NCBI GenBank assembly: GCA_016794425.1 | Contig: JAEUHR010000062.1 | Coordinates: 1-64,000 of the forward strand | Source: Planctomycetota bacterium | Lineage (GTDB): Bacteria; Planctomycetota; UBA1135; UBA2386 | Direction of reading: 5' to 3' | Length of the DNA stretch: 64,000 nucleotides | Shown: piece by piece, positions 8,433 through 17,919 of the stretch | How positions within the stretch are numbered: the first letter of the stretch is position 1 | Layout of the letters: every line of letters starts with the position of its first letter | The notes under the pieces: generated by a model | The model's database searches: none | Seen by the model: only the letters and a program-made list of their open reading frames with translations | Told to the model about the DNA's origin: nothing | Made by a program: the position numbers and the translations under genes

Positions 8433-8750
8433 TCAGCCGACCTTGCCAGTCGCCGGCGAAGCGTCGGTGCCCTTCTCGCCGAACGCGACCGAGTAGAGCC
8501 ACTCGCCCACCGGTGCGCAGCCGCGGCCCTTGCACGAGAACGCCACCACGTCGTCCTTGCCGCAGTCCTGGGACCACACCCGCGCAAAGCCGTGCGCGAG
8601 GATGCCGCAGCGCAGGAACGCCGCCACCTCGCGCACGCAGAACCGCGGCAGCGGCCGCTCCCGGCGCTCGAGCCCGGCCCGCACCGTCGCCCACGCGCCC
8701 TGCACGACCCGGTAGAGCACCGACTCCTCCGGCCGGCGGCGCCGCAACCT
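8433..8750 (-). pseudogene. IS91-type transposase, N-terminal fragment
   Basis: The minus strand encodes RRPEESVLYRVVQGAWATV, then PRFCVREVAAFLRCGILAHG and FARVWSQDC, VAFSCKGRGC. This is the N-terminal zinc-binding region of IS91-type transposases, which read LYRVVxxxLxTF...FVxxELxxFLxCGxLAHGFARxxCxxC...FSCKGRGFCPSC. The match ends abruptly after CKGRGC, where the family would continue with PSCGGRRM; an unrelated tail leads to a stop at 8433. The catalytic Y2/HUH part is absent. The C-terminal end of the same family is found on the same strand at 1-150. Confidence 0.7.
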
Positions 8751-8891
8751 TCCGCCACACGCATCCACGTCGGGTCTGGTGCACCAGAAAGGCGAACGGT
8801 GGCACCTGCGGGCCACTTTCGCGCGAGGCCGCGGCGACCGGGACCCGCATCCGACCCGCACCGCAGGGGTCGCAGCCCGGGCCGGAGCCGC

Positions 8892-8897
8892 TATCCT
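8892..8897 (+). promoter_or_regulatory. Putative -10 of ABC-F gene (leaderless)
   Basis: TATCCT lies 11 nt before the ATG at 8909, with no Shine-Dalgarno sequence between. The -35 region is not recognisable. Confidence 0.35.
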
Positions 8898-8908
8898 GCT
8901 CGCCCCCG

Positions 8909-10540
<1,632 letters not shown>

Positions 10541-10544
10541 GGCG

Positions 10545-11672
10545 ATGAGCTGGGCGCTGCTTCTGCTGGCGGCGCTCTGGGCCTGGATCCTCGGCCGCGA
10601 ACTGCACGCGGCGCTGCGCCTGCCGGAGCTGCCGCCACGGCGCGACCGCGCGCCGATTCCCAGCGCGACGATCGTCATGGCGGTGCGCGACGACGCGGCG
10701 CACGTCGAAGCGACCGTGTGTGGCCTGCTCGCGCAGCGCCACGTCGACCTGCAGGTGGTCGTCGTCGACGACCGCAGCAGCGACGGCACCGGCGCGGTGC
10801 TGGCGCGGATCGCGGCCGACGATCCGCGGCTGCGGATCACCACCGTGCGCGAACTGCCGCCCGAATGGCTCGGCAAGACGCACGCGCTGCACACCGGCAC
10901 CGCCTGTGTCACGACGCGCTGGATCCTGTTCACCGACGCCGACGCGCACCTGGCCGCGGACACGTTGGCGCGCGCGATCGACGCCGCCGAACGCGCCGAC
11001 GCGCACCACGTCTCGCTGCTGCCCGGCCACCGCGGCACCACGTTCGCGGGCCGCGTCTGCCTGCTCGCGTTCCACCTGACGGTGCTGCGCCGCGTCGCGG
11101 CGGTCAACGGCCGCCGCCAGCGCGGCTTCGTCGGCACCGGCGCGTTCAACCTCGTCCGCACCGACGCCTACCGCACCGTCGGCGGCCACCTGCCGCTGCG
11201 CCTCGAAGTCGTCGACGACGTCTGGCTCGGCTGCCTGCTGTGGCGCGCCGGCTACCGCTCGCGCGTCTGGCTCGCGCCGCGCGACTTCGCGGTCGACTGG
11301 GGCGCGACGCCATCCGCGCTGCTGCGCGTCGTCGAGAAGAACATGTTCGCGGTGCTGCGCTACCGCACCGTCGTCGCGGTTGCGGCCGCGCTGTTCGGCT
11401 GCCTGTTGGTGTTGGGGCCGGCGCTCGCGCCGCTGGCCGCGCCGCTCGGCTGGTTGCCGTTCGGCTGCTGGCTCGCCAGCGGCATCGGCGGCGCGGTGTT
11501 CGCGCACCGCATGGGCTGGAACGCCGCCGCCGGTCTGCTGACGCCGCTGTCGCGGCTCTGGCTCGTCGTCGCGCTGGCCAACTCGGCCGCCGTGACGCTG
11601 CGGCAGCGCGGCGTGCGCTGGCGCGGCACGTTCTATCCGCTGCCGCTGCTGCGCCGCGGCCAGGTGCCGTAG
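10545..11672 (+). CDS. Membrane GT2 glycosyltransferase
   Basis: A 375-residue protein with an N-terminal membrane segment (residues 1-17), a GT-A catalytic domain and three to four C-terminal membrane helices (about 280-355). GT2 signatures are VVVVDDRSSDGTG for nucleotide-sugar binding, FTDADAHL as the DXD metal motif, and a distal VVDDVWLG acceptor/ED motif. It is expected to transfer a sugar from a nucleotide donor to a lipid or polysaccharide acceptor at the inner membrane, resembling HpnB-like and ceramide glucosyltransferase-like enzymes. The real substrate cannot be deduced. It follows the ABC-F gene with a 4-nt gap. Confidence 0.8.
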   Translation: MSWALLLLAALWAWILGRELHAALRLPELPPRRDRAPIPSATIVMAVRDDAAHVEATVCGLLAQRHVDLQVVVVDDRSSDGTGAVLARIAADDPRLRITTVRELPPEWLGKTHALHTGTACVTTRWILFTDADAHLAADTLARAIDAAERADAHHVSLLPGHRGTTFAGRVCLLAFHLTVLRRVAAVNGRRQRGFVGTGAFNLVRTDAYRTVGGHLPLRLEVVDDVWLGCLLWRAGYRSRVWLAPRDFAVDWGATPSALLRVVEKNMFAVLRYRTVVAVAAALFGCLLVLGPALAPLAAPLGWLPFGCWLASGIGGAVFAHRMGWNAAAGLLTPLSRLWLVVALANSAAVTLRQRGVRWRGTFYPLPLLRRGQVP

Positions 11673-11688
11673 CGGTCGCGCGCCGCTC

Positions 11689-12156
11689 TCAGGTCGAGCA
11701 CAGCACGATGCCCGACACGACCGCGTGCGCGGCGAACCCGAGCGCGGCCGCGCCGAGCAGGGTCCGCCCCGGCAGCGCGCGCCGCGCGTGCACCAGCGTC
11801 GACAGGCCGAGCGGCAGCCACAGCAGCGTGCCGGTGACCACGCCGGGCGACCAGGTCCACGTCGCGAGCGACCCGACGAGGTGCGCGGTGCCGTTGATCG
11901 CCACCACGGTCGCCAGCGTCACCGCGAGCCAACGGACGCCGCGCGCAGCACCGGCGGCGGCGAGCAGCATCACCGCCATCGCGATCCCGTTCAGCCACAG
12001 GAAGGCCGTCGCCGTGAAGTGCACGCCCGCGAACCGCGAGATCCACACCGGGAACGTCTCGCCGGTCCAGAACTCCTCGGCTGCGTGCAGCGCGTAGGTC
12101 GCGGGGAACCACCACGGCGCCGGTCCCGACGGTCGGGGCTCGTGCGGCTGTGTCAT
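11689..12156 (-). CDS. HXXEE-domain integral membrane protein
   Basis: A 155-residue protein with about four hydrophobic helices and the HAAEE motif near residue 24, diagnostic of the HXXEE domain family. A second conserved-looking site is INGTAHLVGSL near residue 87. The family is of unknown function; the His/Glu residues in the membrane could bind metal. The start ATG overlaps the stop of the upstream lipoprotein gene (ATGA), so the two are translationally coupled. Confidence 0.8.
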   Translation of the reverse strand: MTQPHEPRPSGPAPWWFPATYALHAAEEFWTGETFPVWISRFAGVHFTATAFLWLNGIAMAVMLLAAAGAARGVRWLAVTLATVVAINGTAHLVGSLATWTWSPGVVTGTLLWLPLGLSTLVHARRALPGRTLLGAAALGFAAHAVVSGIVLCST

Positions 12157-12581
12157 CGCGGCGTGTCGCCCGCCACGTCGACGCGCACGGTGATCGGTTC
12201 GTCGCCGGCCGTGATCTCCACCGCGTAGTTGCCGACGAAGTCCGCCGGTTCGACGCGCAGCGTCCAGGTGCCGGTGATCGCCGGCCAGCGCTGCGACACC
12301 TCGCAACTGCCGCCGTGGACCGTCTGGTGGTGCCGTTCGACGCCGTTCGGATCGACGATGCGCAGCACCAGGCTGCCGGACGAGCCGTGCACACGCAGGT
12401 GGCCGTCGACCCGGGTCGCGGCGGCGGCGCAGTCCGCGGTCAGCGTCTTGGCCTCGTTGCACGGTTCGGTGCCGAGCCAGGCCCACGAGGACCAGGACTG
12501 ATCCAGGTGGATCGTGGCCGAGCACGCCGCCAGCGGCAGCACGAGGGAGAGCAGAAGGCCCGGGCAGTTCGGGAGTTTCAT
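12153..12581 (-). CDS. Small lipoprotein with predicted PPC-like beta domain
   Basis: A 142-residue protein with a type II signal peptide: MKLPNCPGLLLSLVLPLAAC, with lipobox LAAC. The mature part is a small beta-rich domain (GSLVLRIVDPNGV, GTWTLRVEPADFVGNYAVEI) that resembles pre-peptidase C-terminal-like domains. It is likely attached to a membrane through lipidated Cys20. It is translationally coupled to the HXXEE membrane protein downstream. The start at 12581 was chosen because it begins directly at the signal peptide. Function is unknown. Confidence 0.75.
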   Translation of the reverse strand: MKLPNCPGLLLSLVLPLAACSATIHLDQSWSSWAWLGTEPCNEAKTLTADCAAAATRVDGHLRVHGSSGSLVLRIVDPNGVERHHQTVHGGSCEVSQRWPAITGTWTLRVEPADFVGNYAVEITAGDEPITVRVDVAGDTPR

Positions 12582-12686
12582 GTGCACAGCAGAACGAAGC
12601 CGCATCGTGGCCGACGGCACCACCGTCCCCGTCGCCGCGCTGCCGCACATTCGTGCTGGCGGCGGCCGGCGGCGAAGCGCGGCAGG

Positions 12687-14291
12687 TCAGTGCTCGCGCG
12701 GCTGCGTGCGCCGATCGGTTGCAGTCGCGAGGTCGGCGGGCAGATCGGGGTTCCAGGCCGGCTCGGCGTATTCGAACCGCGTGATCCGGCGCCGCTCCTG
12801 CAGGTTGCCCGCGATCGGCACCAGGATCGGCCCGCACGGCTGCGTCGCGTCGATGGTCCAGCTCGCCACCTGGTTGCGGTCGTCGGTCCACCGCGCGACC
12901 CTGGCAATCGAACCGTCGGCAGGTTCGACCAGCAGGCGCAGCGACTCCTTCGGGTCGGCGCCGCGCAGCGCGAGCCGGGCGACGAGGCACTGCCGGCCGC
13001 CGTCGTCGTGCTGCCGCTCGCGGCGCAGCGACGTGCCGGGTTCGAGCAGCAGTGCCGGCAGGAACAGCCGCGTCAGCAGGTCGCGGTAATCGGCACGCGC
13101 CGAGACGCGCGGCTGCGGCGGCGGACCGCCGCCCCAGATCAGTTCGCGGTCGCCCGCGGTGTCGAGCACGGACACGTCCCACTGCGTCGCGAACCGGCCC
13201 GGCGGCACGGTGGCGTGGTTCTCGAGCCGGAAGATCGCCGCGCGCCGATCCCACAGGCAGCAGACGTCTCCGCGCCAGCACGTGAACGTCGCCAGGTCGT
13301 CGAGTGCGCGGCCGCCGTAGCGCTGCACGACCTTCACTGCCAGGGCCACGGCTTCGGGCTCGCGTTCGCCGCCGTCGGCTCGATCGTCCCCACTCAGAGT
13401 CGCGCTGGCCACGCCGCGCCAGTAGGCGAGCTGGTCCAGGCGCCAGACGTACGACAGCGGATCCCACACCATCGCCGCTCGCCGCGCCGACCACCAGCTG
13501 CGCCAGTTGTTGCGCGTGCGCTGGGCGATCGGTCCGTCGACGAACAGGTCGTCGAGCAACGCCGCGGCCAGCGCGTGGTCGCGCTCCTGCAAGCGTTCGA
13601 TCAGCGTCGGCACGGTCTCGGCGCGGTCCACGTCGACGGCCAGCTGCTTCGCCGCCGCCTCGATGCGCTCGCGCCGCGCGACTTCGGCGGCGGGCAGCGG
13701 GGCCTGGTTCGCGGTCGGGTGGCGCACGATCGGGCGATCGAGCACGAAGCGCGCCGCCAGCCGCACGGTCGCCGCGAACCAGGCGCGTTCGGCCGGCGTC
13801 GCCAGCACGGCCGGCACGGCCGCCGGGAAGTAGAACAGGTGCCCCTGGCGCAGCACTTCGGTCTTCGCTTCGCCCGGCGGCGCATACGTCCAGGCTTCGG
13901 GCCCGCGCGCGCCGCTGTCGAACTCCGTCAGCTCTGCGGGCGTCGGCAGACCCCATTGCCGCGCGCACCGTTCGCCGCTGTCGCCGACGAACACGGTCGG
14001 CCGGTCCCAGCGGTCCACATCACCGAGCGGATGCGCGTCCACCGGCACCGACTCGGGCCACGCGACGACGACGACGACGTCAGCGAGGCGCAGGGCCGCC
14101 GCCGTGCAGGCAGCCGGAGCCACGCGGCGCGTGCGCAGGGCGGCGTCGCGCAGCAGCGGCTCGAGTTCCGTCACCACGGCGGGCTCGGCCACGAGCGCCA
14201 CCAGCGGCGCCGTCAGGTCGTTGCCCTGTGCCGTCAACGGCACGGCCAGCACCAACCAGAGGCAGGGACCAGGCAGGGAGAGGGAGGACAT
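12687..14291 (-). CDS. Secreted protein of unknown function
   Basis: I do not recognise this 534-residue protein. It starts MSSLSLPGPCLWLVLAVPLTAQ, a cleavable signal peptide. Residues ~25-110 alternate hydrophobic strands and helices (ADVVVVVAWPESVP, PTVFVGDSGERCA) like a Rossmann or receiver-like fold. The middle is helical and rich in Arg/Glu, with a Trp-rich patch (NNWRSWWSARRAAMVWDPLS). The C-terminal half (FRLENHATVPPGRFATQWDV, GPILVPIAGNLQERRRI) looks beta-rich. An upstream in-frame ATG at 14351 is possible but would bury the signal peptide. It lies between the lipoprotein/HXXEE pair and the MobA-nitroreductase gene, all on the minus strand. Confidence 0.7.
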   Translation of the reverse strand: MSSLSLPGPCLWLVLAVPLTAQGNDLTAPLVALVAEPAVVTELEPLLRDAALRTRRVAPAACTAAALRLADVVVVVAWPESVPVDAHPLGDVDRWDRPTVFVGDSGERCARQWGLPTPAELTEFDSGARGPEAWTYAPPGEAKTEVLRQGHLFYFPAAVPAVLATPAERAWFAATVRLAARFVLDRPIVRHPTANQAPLPAAEVARRERIEAAAKQLAVDVDRAETVPTLIERLQERDHALAAALLDDLFVDGPIAQRTRNNWRSWWSARRAAMVWDPLSYVWRLDQLAYWRGVASATLSGDDRADGGEREPEAVALAVKVVQRYGGRALDDLATFTCWRGDVCCLWDRRAAIFRLENHATVPPGRFATQWDVSVLDTAGDRELIWGGGPPPQPRVSARADYRDLLTRLFLPALLLEPGTSLRRERQHDDGGRQCLVARLALRGADPKESLRLLVEPADGSIARVARWTDDRNQVASWTIDATQPCGPILVPIAGNLQERRRITRFEYAEPAWNPDLPADLATATDRRTQPREH

Positions 14292-14357
14292 CGCAGCGAG
14301 AACGGCACGCACCAACGGCCGTTCCCGCGAGTGGTTCGGGCCGTTCTCCACGCCGCG

Positions 14358-15710
14358 CTACTCCAGACCGAAGCCGAGCCGCCGCAGTTCGTCGCGCAGC
14401 GTGCGGCGCGCCTTCGCGTAGGCGCTGTCCGCCCCCCACGCGCGCGCCATGCGCTCGGTCCAGCCCTTGTGCTCGTCGACCGGCCGGCCGCCGTAACCAC
14501 CCTGCTCTGCGTTGGCGCGGCGGGCCCACGCGCGCATGACCTCGTCGGCGCCGTCGAGCACCGGCTCGACGCGCGCGTCGTAGCGGTCCCAGTGCAGCAC
14601 GCCGGCGAGCGGCAACCGGCCGCGCGGCACCGGGTCGTCGGCCGGCACGCCGAGCGTCATGCCGAACACGACGTAGGCGTGCGGCGGCAGCCCGAGCCGC
14701 GCCGCCAGTTCGATCGGCTGGTTGCGCGCCGCGCCGATCATGCACGCGCCGAGGCCTTCGGCTTCGACGGCGAGCTGCAGGTTCTGGCCGAGCAGCGCCG
14801 CGTCGACCGTGGCCTGCAGGAACAGCTCGAGGCTCTGTGCCTGCACCTCGGTGCCGTGGCGGCCGCACGCCGCCGCGAGCTTGTGCAGGTCGGCGCAGAC
14901 CGCGGCGAACACCGGCGCCTCGACGATGTGCTGCTGGCCGCCGCACAGGCGCGCGCAGTCGTGTTTGATCGCGGCGTCGGTGACGACGACGACCGCGTAG
15001 GCCTGGATGTAGCTCGACGTCGACGCATGGCGCGCGGCGTCGACCAGCCGTTCGAGCTGCGCGTGCGGCACCGGGTCGGGGCGGTACGAACGGTGGCTGC
15101 GGTGGCGGAACATCTGCGCCACGGTGCTCCACGGTTCGCCGTGCAGCGCACAGACCGCGGCGCGCAGGTCCTCGGGCCGGTCGAGGTCGGCGTGCACCCA
15201 CGGATTCGCGGTCGCGACGGCCTGCACGCGCGTCCGGTCGGCGCGCACGACGTCGCGCAGCACGGCGCCCGGCCGTTCGATCTCGGCGAACGCCTGCCGC
15301 GTCAGCAGCACCGGGTGCCCGGGACGCCCGCGGAACAGCGGCAGCGCGATGCCGACGCCTGCGCGGTGCAGCAGCGCACCGAGCGCCAGCACGGTGTCGG
15401 CCTCGACCAGCGCGTGGTCGACCGGGAACACCAGCACCCGAGCCGCATCCGACGGCAGCGCCAGGTAGCCCGCGCGCAGGCTGTCGGCCATCTCGCCGTC
15501 GCCCGCAACCGTGACGACCGTCACGCCGAGCGCAGCCGGCAGCGCCGCCGCATCGCCGCGCCGCACGACGATCACGTCGTCGATGCCGGCGCCACGGCAG
15601 GTGGCGACGACGCGTTCGATCGCGGTGGTGCCGCCGAGGTCGAGCAGCGCCTTGTCGGCGCCCATGCGCTGGCCGCGCCCCGCCGCCGGCACGATCGCGA
15701 CCGTGCGCAT
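14358..15710 (-). CDS. MobA-like nucleotidyltransferase fused to NfsA-like nitroreductase
   Basis: A 450-residue two-domain fusion. Residues 1-~195 are a MobA/MocA-like NTP transferase, with VPAAGRGQRMGADKALLDL for nucleotide binding, VFPVDHALVEADTV for the metal site, and GRPGHPVLL. This family makes molybdopterin cytosine or guanine dinucleotide or related sugar-nucleotide-like products. Residues ~200-450 match the NfsA/FRP flavin reductase branch of the nitroreductase superfamily, with MFRHRSHRSYRPDPVP for FMN phosphate binding, STSSYIQAYAVVVVTD, and GLGACMIGAARNQP. Reading is continuous with no frameshift signs. The stop of pyrE lies 1-2 nt from the start, suggesting one transcript. The joint role of the two domains is unknown. 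Confidence 0.85.
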   Translation of the reverse strand: MRTVAIVPAAGRGQRMGADKALLDLGGTTAIERVVATCRGAGIDDVIVVRRGDAAALPAALGVTVVTVAGDGEMADSLRAGYLALPSDAARVLVFPVDHALVEADTVLALGALLHRAGVGIALPLFRGRPGHPVLLTRQAFAEIERPGAVLRDVVRADRTRVQAVATANPWVHADLDRPEDLRAAVCALHGEPWSTVAQMFRHRSHRSYRPDPVPHAQLERLVDAARHASTSSYIQAYAVVVVTDAAIKHDCARLCGGQQHIVEAPVFAAVCADLHKLAAACGRHGTEVQAQSLELFLQATVDAALLGQNLQLAVEAEGLGACMIGAARNQPIELAARLGLPPHAYVVFGMTLGVPADDPVPRGRLPLAGVLHWDRYDARVEPVLDGADEVMRAWARRANAEQGGYGGRPVDEHKGWTERMARAWGADSAYAKARRTLRDELRRLGFGLE

Positions 15711-15711
15711 G

Positions 15712-16278
15712 TCAGCCGCCGCGGATCTCGCGCAGCGTCAGCAGGCACTCGACGCGGTGCTGCTGGCGGAACGCATCGGCGTCCGGATCCTCGCGGTCGG
15801 CGATCGCCATCACGACGACCGGTTCGGCACCGACTTCGCGCACGGCATCGATCGCCTTCTTCGCCGAGCCGCCGGTCGTCACGGTGTCCTCGAGGATCGC
15901 GACCTTCTCGCCGCGGTCGAGGTCGCCTTCGATCTTCGAACCGGTGCCGTGCCCCTTGGCCTCCTTGCGCACCAGGAACGCCTTCAGGTTCTGGCCGGAC
16001 TCGAACGACAGCGCCGCCACGGCGCTGGCCAGCGGATCGGCGCCGATCGTCAGACCGCCGACCGCAGTCACTTCGGGGTGGCGCTTCAGCTTCTCGAGCA
16101 GCAGCTTCGCGATCAGCCACAGCCCCTCCGGATGCAGCGAGACCTTCTTGCCGTTGATGTAGAACGTCGAGCGCTTGCCGGACGCGAGCACGATGTCGAG
16201 GCCGTCCTTGTAGGCACGTTCGCGCACCAGCTGCAGCAGACGCGCTTTGGCGCGCACGGGATCGAACTGGGTCGTCAC
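15712..16278 (-). CDS. pyrE: Orotate phosphoribosyltransferase
   Basis: A 188-residue enzyme of de novo pyrimidine synthesis that joins orotate and PRPP to give orotidine 5'-phosphate. The PRPP-binding signature is VAILEDTVTTGGSA near residue 120. N-terminal segments YKDGLDIVLASGKRSTFYIN and the flexible-loop region LVRKEAKGHGTGSKIEG are typical of the family. The GTG at 16278 is the only plausible start; there is no Shine-Dalgarno sequence, but TATCCA lies 7 nt upstream on this strand. It is divergent from the O-methyltransferase gene and is followed immediately by the MobA-nitroreductase fusion. Confidence 0.92.
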   Translation of the reverse strand: MTTQFDPVRAKARLLQLVRERAYKDGLDIVLASGKRSTFYINGKKVSLHPEGLWLIAKLLLEKLKRHPEVTAVGGLTIGADPLASAVAALSFESGQNLKAFLVRKEAKGHGTGSKIEGDLDRGEKVAILEDTVTTGGSAKKAIDAVREVGAEPVVVMAIADREDPDADAFRQQHRVECLLTLREIRGG

Positions 16279-16307
16279 CGCCGCATGGATAGCGCTACCC
16301 TCGGGCC

Positions 16308-16952
16308 ATGTCCAAGGCGAGCACCCCGGTCGACGCGGCCCTGTTCGCGTTCGTCGCGGCCCATACGATCCACGAAGATGGCCTGTTGCGCTCGCTGCGC
16401 CGCGCGGCGGCGGCGGCCGGGCTGCCGGCGATCCACATCGCCCCCGAGCAGGCGGCGTTCCTGCGCATCGCGCTGCAGGCCGCCCGCTGCCGGCGCGTGG
16501 TGGAGGTCGGCACGCTCGGCGGCTACTCCGCGATCGCGATGGCACGGGCGCTGCCTCTGCGCGGCCGCGTCGTGACCCTGGAGATCGATCCACACCGCGC
16601 CGCGTTCGCGCGCCGCTGGATCGCGCGCTCCGACCAGGCCGGCAAGATCGAAGTGCGCCTCGGTGACGCAATGGCTACGCTGCGCACCCTGGCAGACGGG
16701 TCGGCCGACGCCGTGTTCCTCGACGCCGACAAAGAGCGATACGTGCACTATCTGCGGCAGTCGATGCGGATCCTGCGGCCCGGCGGCCTGCTGTTCGCCG
16801 ACAACGTGCTCGCCGGTGGCCGGGTCGCGCGCGGCCGCAGCCGCCACGCCAGTGCGCTGCGCGCGTTCGTGCGGGCGGCCGCCGCGCAGCGCGGCCTGCA
16901 CAGCGTGATCGTGCCGCTCGGCGACGGCTGCCTGTTCGGAGTCAAGGCGTGA
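16308..16952 (+). CDS. SAM-dependent O-methyltransferase (CCoAMT type)
   Basis: A 214-residue class I methyltransferase of the metal-dependent caffeoyl-CoA/catechol O-methyltransferase type. SAM-binding motif I is VVEVGTLGGYSAIAMARAL. The acidic end of strand beta-2 is VVTLEIDPHRAAFA. The metal/SAM motif is VFLDADKERYVHYL, and GGLLFADNVLAGGRV supplies the conserved DN. The protein is soluble. The substrate is not evident. The ATG is preceded by TACCCT at 16296-16301, only 6 nt upstream. Its stop overlaps the GTG of the downstream glycosyltransferase (GTGA). Confidence 0.88.
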   Translation: MSKASTPVDAALFAFVAAHTIHEDGLLRSLRRAAAAAGLPAIHIAPEQAAFLRIALQAARCRRVVEVGTLGGYSAIAMARALPLRGRVVTLEIDPHRAAFARRWIARSDQAGKIEVRLGDAMATLRTLADGSADAVFLDADKERYVHYLRQSMRILRPGGLLFADNVLAGGRVARGRSRHASALRAFVRAAAAQRGLHSVIVPLGDGCLFGVKA

Positions 16953-17905
16953 GCGGACCGGCGCCCAGGAAGCCGCAGCCGGCGGCGCCGATCGGCGATG
17001 CGCCGCGCCCGCAGCGCGAACCGCTGGTGGTCGCGACCGACTTCGCGGCCGCCGAAGCGCGGGTGCGAGACGGCACGGACAGCGCGCGGCTCGTCGTGCT
17101 GCAAGGCCAGGACGAAGTCGCCGCGCTGGCCGCCGCCGAACGCGGCATCGCCGCCGGCCGCGGCCCCCTGCCGGTGCGCCCGCATCGCGCGCCGTGGCGC
17201 ACGCTGGTCGTGATCCCGACCTACAACGAGAAGGACAACCTCGAGGCGATCGTCGCCGCGATCCACGCCTACCTCGACTGCGACGTGCTGGTCGTCGACG
17301 ACGGCTCGCCGGACGGCACCGGCGCGATCGCCGACCGGCTCGCGGCCGCCGACCCGCGCGTGCAGGTGCTGCACCGCCAGGGCAAACAAGGGCTCGGCAC
17401 CGCCTACATCCAAGGCTTCCGCTTCGCGATGGAACGCGGCTACGAACGCGTCTGCGAGATGGACGCCGACTTCAGCCACGCGCCGTGGGACCTGCCGCGG
17501 CTCGTGCACGCGAGCCGCGACGCCGACCTCGTGATCGGCAGCCGCTACGTGCGCGGTGGCAACACGGTCGGCTGGGACTTCCGGCGGCGGCTGTTGTCGC
17601 GCGGCGCCAACCTCTACGCGCGCTGCGTGCTGTGGTCGGGCATCCGCGACAACACGGCGGGTTTCCGCTGCTTCCACACCGAGACACTGCGCGGACTCGA
17701 TCTCGCGGCCGTGTCGGCGCAGGGCTACGCGTTCCAGATCGAGATGGCGTTCCGCGTCGTGCGCGCCGGTCGCAGGGTGCGCGAGATCCCGATCCACTTC
17801 GTCGACCGCCGCGTCGGCAAGTCGAAAATGGACGGCCGCATCGCGCGCGAGGCGTTGCTGCTGGTGCCGCGGCTGCGCGGGCGGGTGCCGAAGCGCCGCG
17901 GCTGA
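16949..17905 (+). CDS. Dolichol/polyprenol-phosphate mannosyltransferase-like GT2
   Basis: A 318-residue protein. Residues 1-85 are a variable, Ala-rich lead segment with no membrane span. The catalytic GT2 domain (about 87-305) resembles Dpm1: VVIPTYNEKDNLEAIVAAI, VLVVDDGSPDGTGAIAD, MDADFSHAPWDLPRL (DXD), IGSRYVRGG, and DNTAGFRCFHTETLRGL. The end, IPIHFVDRRVGKSKM, is the hallmark of polyprenol monophosphomannose synthases, which transfer mannose from GDP-mannose to polyprenyl phosphate. There are no C-terminal membrane helices. The GTG start overlaps the methyltransferase stop, so it is translationally coupled. Confidence 0.85.
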   Translation: MSGPAPRKPQPAAPIGDAPRPQREPLVVATDFAAAEARVRDGTDSARLVVLQGQDEVAALAAAERGIAAGRGPLPVRPHRAPWRTLVVIPTYNEKDNLEAIVAAIHAYLDCDVLVVDDGSPDGTGAIADRLAAADPRVQVLHRQGKQGLGTAYIQGFRFAMERGYERVCEMDADFSHAPWDLPRLVHASRDADLVIGSRYVRGGNTVGWDFRRRLLSRGANLYARCVLWSGIRDNTAGFRCFHTETLRGLDLAAVSAQGYAFQIEMAFRVVRAGRRVREIPIHFVDRRVGKSKMDGRIAREALLLVPRLRGRVPKRRG

Positions 17906-17919
17906 ACCGCCTCAGGCCG

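Noticed and set aside
12150..16157. A very long plus-strand open frame (over 1300 codons)
   Set aside because: It lies antisense to five well-supported minus-strand genes (lipoprotein, unknown secreted protein, MobA-nitroreductase, pyrE). Its product is Arg/His/Gln-rich with no domain; long antisense frames are expected at this GC content.
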